Positions 6,839 to 10,336 of a DNA stretch of 10,336 nt are shown in pieces. The stretch spans positions 1-10,336 of the forward strand of contig DMHA01000341.1 in assembly GCA_003449615.1 (NCBI GenBank), written 5' to 3'. This DNA is from Flavobacterium sp. (GTDB lineage Bacteria > Bacteroidota > Bacteroidia > Flavobacteriales > Flavobacteriaceae). Both the position numbers and the translations under genes were made by a program. Within the stretch, counting starts at the first letter, position 1. Every line of letters begins with the position of its first letter. The notes under the pieces are model-generated. The model was not told the origin of the DNA. It ran no database searches and saw only the letters and a program-made list of their open reading frames with translations.

Positions 6839-7069
6839 ATGGAAAACCAAGATTTGCTACACGTATCTCCTGATGTTCAGGAAAAAATTGAGAAATTAAT
6901 AACTGAAAATGATCATTTTGCAGCATTATTCGAAGAATATCTTAAAGTAAAGCACGAGGTATCTTTAATTAAGACAGATGAAGTTGTAACAACCGATGAA
7001 CATTTGAAAGAATTAAAAGTAAAAATTCTTCATTTAAAGGATGAGATATATTCTATACTAAGAAGATAA
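6839..7069 (+). CDS. YdcH/DUF465 family small coiled-coil protein
   Basis: A 76-residue, highly charged helical protein. The region DHFAALFEEYLKVKHEVSLI (25-44) followed by HLKELKVKILHLKDEIYSIL (55-74) matches the YdcH (DUF465) pattern of two antiparallel helices ending in a K-LKDEI-L motif. The family is widespread in Proteobacteria and Bacteroidetes and has no established function. The N-terminal extension (1-20) is slightly longer than in many members. It starts 23 bp after the TauE/SafE-like gene on the same strand and is probably transcribed with it; tandem hairpins downstream would end that unit. Family assignment rests on motif pattern alone. Confidence 0.8.
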   Translation: MENQDLLHVSPDVQEKIEKLITENDHFAALFEEYLKVKHEVSLIKTDEVVTTDEHLKELKVKILHLKDEIYSILRR

Positions 7070-7090
7070 AAGAAAAAAAGAATCATCCCG

Positions 7091-7138
7091 AAGAGCAAAG
7101 GTTATTATAAATCTTCATTCATTTTAACTTATGCTCTT
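7091..7138 (+). terminator. Imperfect hairpin downstream of the YdcH-like gene
   Basis: AAGAGCA (7091-7097) pairs with TGCTCTT (7132-7138), and GTTA (7101-7104) with TAAC (7125-7128), separated by a small internal loop. It starts 22 bp after the stop codon and is followed by TTCTTAT. It may be a first, weak terminator or a processing hairpin. Confidence 0.4.
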
Positions 7139-7146
7139 TTCTTATA

Positions 7147-7194
7147 AATAAACGCTTGTAACAGAATTATAATTTTCTGTTATGAGCGTTTATT
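7147..7194 (+). terminator. Strong intrinsic terminator
   Basis: AATAAACGCT (7147-7156) pairs with AGCGTTTATT (7185-7194), and inside it AACAGAA pairs with TTCTGTT across a short AT-rich loop; only three bases per side are unpaired between the two stems. A T-rich run (TTATTT) follows at 7195-7200. This separates the TauE/YdcH unit from the Sua5-MntA-HepT-CCA unit. The rest of the 7070-7366 gap is AT-rich with no convincing gene. Confidence 0.8.
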
Positions 7195-7338
7195 TTATTT
7201 TACAAGTCATACACTTTTCTAACTGACTTTCAATATTTGCTTTGAAAAGCTTGAATTCAATTTTTGATTATTTCATTTAACTAAAAAATTTCCTAAATCT
7301 TAAAAAAAATTGTACCCTATATTTTGAATCCAAATAAA

Positions 7339-7346
7339 TATCTTTG
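7339..7346 (+). promoter_or_regulatory. Candidate -7 box for the tRNA-maturation operon
   Basis: TATCTTTG matches TAnnTTTG exactly and lies 20 bp before the ATG at 7367, giving a short leader of about 14 nt. A TTG at 7324-7326 is only 12 bp upstream, too close for the usual 17-23 bp spacing, so the -33 element is uncertain. Confidence 0.55.
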
Positions 7347-7366
7347 TGACTCATTAAATATTTGTT

Positions 7367-7933
7367 ATGGACATCAACGAAGAAATTCACAAAGCATTTG
7401 AAATAATTAAAGAAGGTGGAATTATCCTCTACCCAACAGATACTGTTTGGGGAATTGGCTGCGATGCCACCAATGCTGATGCTGTTGCCAAAATCTATAA
7501 ACTAAAACAACGGGCCGAAACACAATCGATGATTTGCTTAATGAATGGCGAAAAAATGATATATAATGTTTTCAAAGACATTCCAGAAGTAGCTTGGCAA
7601 ATAATGGATTTGTCTGAAAAACCCACGACTCTAATTTTGGATAAACCCAGAAACGTAGCCCTCAATTTAATTGCCTCCGATAATACTTTAGGAATCCGAA
7701 TCGTCAAAGAGCCTTTCTGTTTCAAATTAATGGAAAAAATGAAAAAACCATTGGTTTCCACATCGGCAAATATCTCGGGACAGCCCACTCCTATTGCCTT
7801 CGCAGCTATTAGTCCAGAAATAATAAAAGGTGTGGATTATGTTGTAAATTTGCACCAAGATAAAATTGCTGGAAAACCATCTACAATCATAAAATTGACG
7901 AATGATTCGCAGGTAAAAGTAATTAGAAAATAG
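7367..7933 (+). CDS. L-threonylcarbamoyladenylate synthase (Sua5/TsaC/YrdC family)
   Basis: Makes threonylcarbamoyl-AMP from threonine, bicarbonate and ATP, the first step of the t6A modification at position 37 of ANN-decoding tRNAs; the TsaD complex then transfers the group. The 188-residue protein is a single YrdC domain without the Sua5 C-terminal domain. Visible are the nucleotide/threonine-site motifs LYPTDTVWGIG (21-31), KIYKLKQR (42-49), STSANISGQPTP (131-142) and KPSTIIKL (170-177). Bacteroidetes often carry more than one YrdC-domain protein, so it may not be the sole t6A enzyme. The start ATG at 7367 follows a -7 box. It leads a plus-strand run through mntA, hepT and cca, so two tRNA-processing enzymes bracket the toxin-antitoxin pair. 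Function by homology is secure. Confidence 0.93.
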   Translation: MDINEEIHKAFEIIKEGGIILYPTDTVWGIGCDATNADAVAKIYKLKQRAETQSMICLMNGEKMIYNVFKDIPEVAWQIMDLSEKPTTLILDKPRNVALNLIASDNTLGIRIVKEPFCFKLMEKMKKPLVSTSANISGQPTPIAFAAISPEIIKGVDYVVNLHQDKIAGKPSTIIKLTNDSQVKVIRK

Positions 7934-7941
7934 TTTTTTTG

Positions 7942-7949
7942 TAACTTTG
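7942..7949 (+). promoter_or_regulatory. Candidate internal -7 box for mntA-hepT
   Basis: TAACTTTG matches TAnnTTTG exactly, 8 bp after the Sua5-like stop codon. A start near 7956 would place only about 9 nt before the ATG at 7965. No TTG lies at the -33 position. If active, it would let the toxin-antitoxin pair and cca be transcribed independently of the upstream gene. Confidence 0.45.
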
Positions 7950-7964
7950 AAAAAAAATGAATTT

Positions 7965-8285
7965 ATGTTAAATCTACCCTCAATATTTCAGAATAAAGCA
8001 TTCGCTGTTGAACAACTTTGCTTAGAAAATAAGGTGGAAAAATTATACCTTTTTGGGTCGGCTTTAACTGCTGATTTCTCTAAAAAAAGTGACGTTGATT
8101 TAATTATAGAAATTGAAGAAAAAAACCCAATCCTAAAAGGAGAAATTTTAATGAAAACTTGGTCCGAATTAGAAAGTATTTTCCAAAGAAAAGTTGATTT
8201 ATTGACTTCTATAAATGTAAAAAATCCTATTCTGAAAAAATCTATCGAAGCAAATATTCAATTAATTTATGACAGAAAAAACTAA
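7965..8285 (+). CDS. mntA: MntA-type minimal nucleotidyltransferase antitoxin
   Basis: Antitoxin of the HEPN-MNT (type VII) toxin-antitoxin class; characterised members transfer AMP groups from ATP to a tyrosine of the HepT toxin and so inactivate it. Counting from the ATG at 7965 (106 residues), the polymerase-beta superfamily signature GSx10DxD is complete: Gly31-Ser32, Asp43 and Asp45, with the third Asp at 78 in RKVDLLTS. Length is typical. A longer reading from a TTG at 7947 adds six residues, but that TTG lies inside a promoter-like box, so the ATG is preferred. The 3' end overlaps hepT by 17 bp, the usual tight arrangement. The sequence is AT-richer than the flanking genes, consistent with acquisition. 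No key residue is missing, so activity is expected. Confidence 0.9.
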   Translation: MLNLPSIFQNKAFAVEQLCLENKVEKLYLFGSALTADFSKKSDVDLIIEIEEKNPILKGEILMKTWSELESIFQRKVDLLTSINVKNPILKKSIEANIQLIYDRKN

Positions 8286-8598
8286 AAAATATTTGGTTGA
8301 CATAATAATTTCAATTGAATTGATTGATGATTTTTTGGGCAATACTATTACATTTTCTGATTATGAACGGGATTTCAAAACCAAAAGTGCTGTTGAAAGA
8401 CAGTTAATAATTATTGGTGAAATAACCAATAAAATTAAAAATATAGAAGTCATAGAACTTTCTCACTCCAAAGAAATTATAAATTTCAGAAATCGTTTAG
8501 TTCATGCTTATGACTCAATTGACGATTCTATCGTTTGGGCAATAAAAATCAATCACTTACCACAATTAAAAATTGAAGTTGAAGCCCTTTTAAAATGA
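8269..8598 (+). CDS. hepT: HepT-type HEPN ribonuclease toxin (DUF86)
   Basis: Toxin partner of MntA. The 109-residue, mostly helical protein carries the HEPN active-site motif RX4HXY as RNRLVHAY, with Arg74, His79 and Tyr81; the Tyr is the residue that MntA-type enzymes AMPylate in studied systems. The preceding AVERQLIIIGEITNKI (41-56) is the typical DUF86 helix. Characterised HepT proteins are RNases, and at least one HEPN-MNT toxin trims tRNA 3' ends. All catalytic residues are intact. G+C over 8281-8520 is 61 of 240 (25%), well below cca. The start ATG lies within mntA (17-bp overlap), and the stop TGA overlaps the cca start codon (ATGA), so all three genes are likely translationally coupled. 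Family assignment is strong; the RNA target here is unknown. Confidence 0.9.
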   Translation: MTEKTKKYLVDIIISIELIDDFLGNTITFSDYERDFKTKSAVERQLIIIGEITNKIKNIEVIELSHSKEIINFRNRLVHAYDSIDDSIVWAIKINHLPQLKIEVEALLK

Positions 8599-10013
8599 AT
8601 TATAAAACTTCTTTAAATAACAACATTTTTCAAATCATTTCTCAAGCTTCTAAAGAACTTCAGATCGAAAGTTATGTGATTGGAGGTTTTGTGAGGGATT
8701 TTCTCCTTGAGAGAGATTTCAAGAAAGACATTGATATTGTTGCCGTAGGCAGTGGCATTGAATTGGCGCAAAAAGTATCGGAACTGCTTCCGGAAAAACC
8801 AAAAGTCCAAGTTTTTAAAACTTATGGAACGGCAATGTTGCGTTTTGAAGATACCGAAATTGAATTTGTAGGTGCTCGAAAAGAATCCTATCATTTCGAA
8901 AGTCGAAATCCTGTTGTAGAAAACGGAACATTGGAAGACGACCAAAATCGTCGTGATTTTACCATCAATGCCTTGGCTTTGTCATTAAACAAAATCAATT
9001 TTGGGGAATTATCAGACCCTTTCAACGGATTGGAGGATATGAAAAATAAAATCATCAAAACGCCGCTCGATCCCGATATTACTTTTTCAGACGATCCGTT
9101 GCGAATGATGCGAGGTATTCGTTTTGCTACCCAATTGGGTTTTGAAATCCAAGAAAATTCTTTAAATTCAATTACAAAAAATGCAGGACGAATCAACATT
9201 ATTTCTGGCGAAAGAATTGTCGATGAATTGAATAAAATCCTTGCCACAGATAAGCCTTCTGTCGGGTTTTTACTGCTTTACAAAACCGGTCTTTTAGATA
9301 TCATTCTTCCTGAATTAACTGCTTTGAACAATGTAGAGGAAATAGAAGGACAAACCCATAAAAATAATTTTTACCATACGCTGGAAGTGGTCGATAATAT
9401 TTGTCCAAATACTGAAGATGTTTGGTTGCGTTGGTCGGCATTATTGCACGATATTGGCAAAGCTCCAACCAAACGTTTCAATAAAAAACAAGGTTGGACC
9501 TTTCACGGACACGAATTTCTGGGCGGAAAAATGGCAAAAAAAATCTTTGAAAGATTGCGAATGCCGTTGAATCACAAAATGAAATTTGTACAAAAAATGG
9601 TAATGATGAGTTCGCGTCCCATTGTTCTGTCAGAAGATATAGTAACCGATTCTGCTGTTCGGCGTTTGGTTTTTGATGCTGGCGAAGATGTTGAAAGTTT
9701 GATGACGCTGTGCGAGGCCGATATTACTACTAAAAACCCTAATAAATTCAAGAAATACCATCAAAATTTTGAAATCGTTCGCAATAAAATTGTGGAAGTG
9801 GAAGAGCGAGATCATATTCGGAATTTTCAACCACCCATTTCGGGAGAAGAAATTATGGAAATTTTCAACTTGCAACCTTCTCGTGAAATTGGCATTCTAA
9901 AAGAAGCCGTGAAAGAAGCCATTTTGGAAGGCGAAATCCCAAACGAATACCAAGCTGCTTATGATTTTGTTTTGAAAAGAGGAGAGAAATTAGGGCTGAA
10001 ATTTGGAGATTAA
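8595..10013 (+). CDS. cca: CCA-adding tRNA nucleotidyltransferase with HD domain
   Basis: Builds or repairs the 3'-terminal CCA of tRNAs from CTP and ATP without a template. The 472-residue class II enzyme has the nucleotidyltransferase head GGFVRDFLL (30-38) with catalytic Asp45 and Asp47 (DIDIV), the RRDFTINALAL motif (119-129), the DDPLRMMRGIRFA motif (166-178) and ERIVDELNKI (206-215). A C-terminal HD domain follows, with LLHDIGK at 283-289 and further histidines at 261, 304 and 306. Distinguishing CCA-adding from A-adding or poly(A) polymerase specificity by sequence alone is not certain. As the only such gene here, and with Bacteroidetes usually using one enzyme, full CCA addition is likely. 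The start ATG overlaps the hepT stop. It ends 1 bp before the stop of the opposing PIN remnant. Confidence 0.93.
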   Translation: MNYKTSLNNNIFQIISQASKELQIESYVIGGFVRDFLLERDFKKDIDIVAVGSGIELAQKVSELLPEKPKVQVFKTYGTAMLRFEDTEIEFVGARKESYHFESRNPVVENGTLEDDQNRRDFTINALALSLNKINFGELSDPFNGLEDMKNKIIKTPLDPDITFSDDPLRMMRGIRFATQLGFEIQENSLNSITKNAGRINIISGERIVDELNKILATDKPSVGFLLLYKTGLLDIILPELTALNNVEEIEGQTHKNNFYHTLEVVDNICPNTEDVWLRWSALLHDIGKAPTKRFNKKQGWTFHGHEFLGGKMAKKIFERLRMPLNHKMKFVQKMVMMSSRPIVLSEDIVTDSAVRRLVFDAGEDVESLMTLCEADITTKNPNKFKKYHQNFEIVRNKIVEVEERDHIRNFQPPISGEEIMEIFNLQPSREIGILKEAVKEAILEGEIPNEYQAAYDFVLKRGEKLGLKFGD

Positions 10014-10014
10014 T

Positions 10015-10242
10015 TTACCACAACAATCTCAAACCTTCCATTCGATAAGGATTCATATTGACGTCATTTGAAATAAATGTAAAATTATTTTTTATGGCTT
10101 GCCAAATCAAAATTCTATCAAAAGGATCTTTGTGGTAATCCAGTTTTAATTTCCATAAAGTTGCCGTTTCATCACAAAGAATAGGGATAATTTTATACCC
10201 TTTTTCCTTAAAAATTATTGGCAATTCAGAAACATTAAGATT
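10015..10242 (-). pseudogene. C-terminal half of a VapC-type PIN-domain toxin, truncated
   Basis: The frame encodes about 76 residues that match the second half of the PIN proteins annotated as VapC-family toxins (about 125 residues when complete). It runs NLNVSELPIIFKEKG, then YHKDPFDRILIWQA with a conserved acidic pair, then FTFISNDVNMNPY, ending RLLW. The N-terminal half, with the first catalytic Asp (DTH-type motif) and the WE(I) helix, is absent. The frame stays open to 10284, where a TAA lies, but has no ATG; a TTG at 10224 would give a 69-residue product. Homology-like sequence ends where the 22-bp repeat at 10243-10264 begins, so the gene was probably cut by a rearrangement there. No antitoxin is visible. 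It is tail-to-tail with cca. Residual function is unlikely. Confidence 0.75.
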
Positions 10243-10264
10243 ATAGGTATAGGCGTTTAGGTCG
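10243..10264. repeat. 22-bp inverted repeat, right copy
   Basis: Exact reverse complement of bases 1-22. On the minus strand it reads in the same direction as the left copy and falls in the open frame of the PIN remnant (codons for DLNAYTY). Beyond it (10265-10336) there is no recognisable gene; a 25-codon minus-strand frame (10334-10257) ends inside the repeat. The match cannot be extended to the right because the left copy starts at the window edge. Confidence 0.85.
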
Positions 10265-10336
10265 CACTTGATTTTGTTGATATTTTACCATAATTAACCG
10301 TCTTTCTGATTAGCACATCGAATATTGTATCCATAT

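Noticed and set aside
10015..10017. A bidirectional terminator between cca and the PIN remnant
   Set aside because: The stop codons are 1 bp apart and no hairpin with a T tract is visible at the junction.
1..10264. The whole 10.2-kb block as a transposon bounded by 22-bp terminal inverted repeats
   Set aside because: There is no transposase or recombinase gene, and the content is core chromosomal (dnaN, gldFG, cca, phoH). The repeat is better treated as a dispersed or recombination sequence until its copy number is known.

Overview
The window is a chromosomal segment from a member of the Flavobacteriaceae, most likely Flavobacterium or a close relative. Three things point there: a gldF-gldG gliding pair, protein sequences typical of Flavobacterium throughout, and several Bacteroidetes-type -7 boxes (TAnnTTTG) in an AT-rich genome that lacks obvious Shine-Dalgarno sites. 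No rRNA, tRNA, complete insertion sequence, prophage or CRISPR array is visible.

Left part (1-4766). A PhoH-like ATPase on the minus strand is divergent from a plus-strand run: a SAM hydroxide adenosyltransferase (DUF62) family protein, a small antibiotic-biosynthesis-monooxygenase-fold (ABM) protein, gldF and gldG. gldF and gldG overlap by one base. The gaps on either side of the ABM gene hold repeats: a 10-bp-period array with a hairpin after the SAM enzyme, and a dispersed-type repeat ending three bases before the gldF start.

Middle part (4767-7366). dnaN (sliding clamp) has its own promoter-like box. A 126-bp array of degenerate 7-8 bp repeats follows. Next come a six-helix TauE/SafE-like membrane protein with cysteine motifs and a small YdcH/DUF465 coiled-coil protein. 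A 297-bp gene-free gap with two tandem hairpins closes this block; the second is a strong intrinsic terminator.

Right part (7367-10336). A single-domain Sua5/TsaC-type threonylcarbamoyl-AMP synthase is followed by an MntA-HepT (MNT-HEPN) toxin-antitoxin pair and then by the CCA-adding tRNA nucleotidyltransferase. MntA/HepT overlap by 17 bp and HepT/CCA by 4 bp (ATGA), so the toxin-antitoxin pair sits inside a tRNA-maturation operon. The pair is clearly AT-richer than its neighbours (about 25% G+C sampled in hepT against about 39% in cca), which suggests later insertion. Facing cca, with 1 bp between stop codons, is the C-terminal half of a VapC-type PIN toxin. Its open frame runs into a 22-bp sequence that is repeated exactly, in inverted orientation, at bases 1-22.

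The observations most worth following are the wiring of a HEPN-MNT module (a family with a member known to trim tRNA 3' ends) to the gene that rebuilds tRNA 3' ends, and the inverted repeat near both window edges that breaks the PIN gene.
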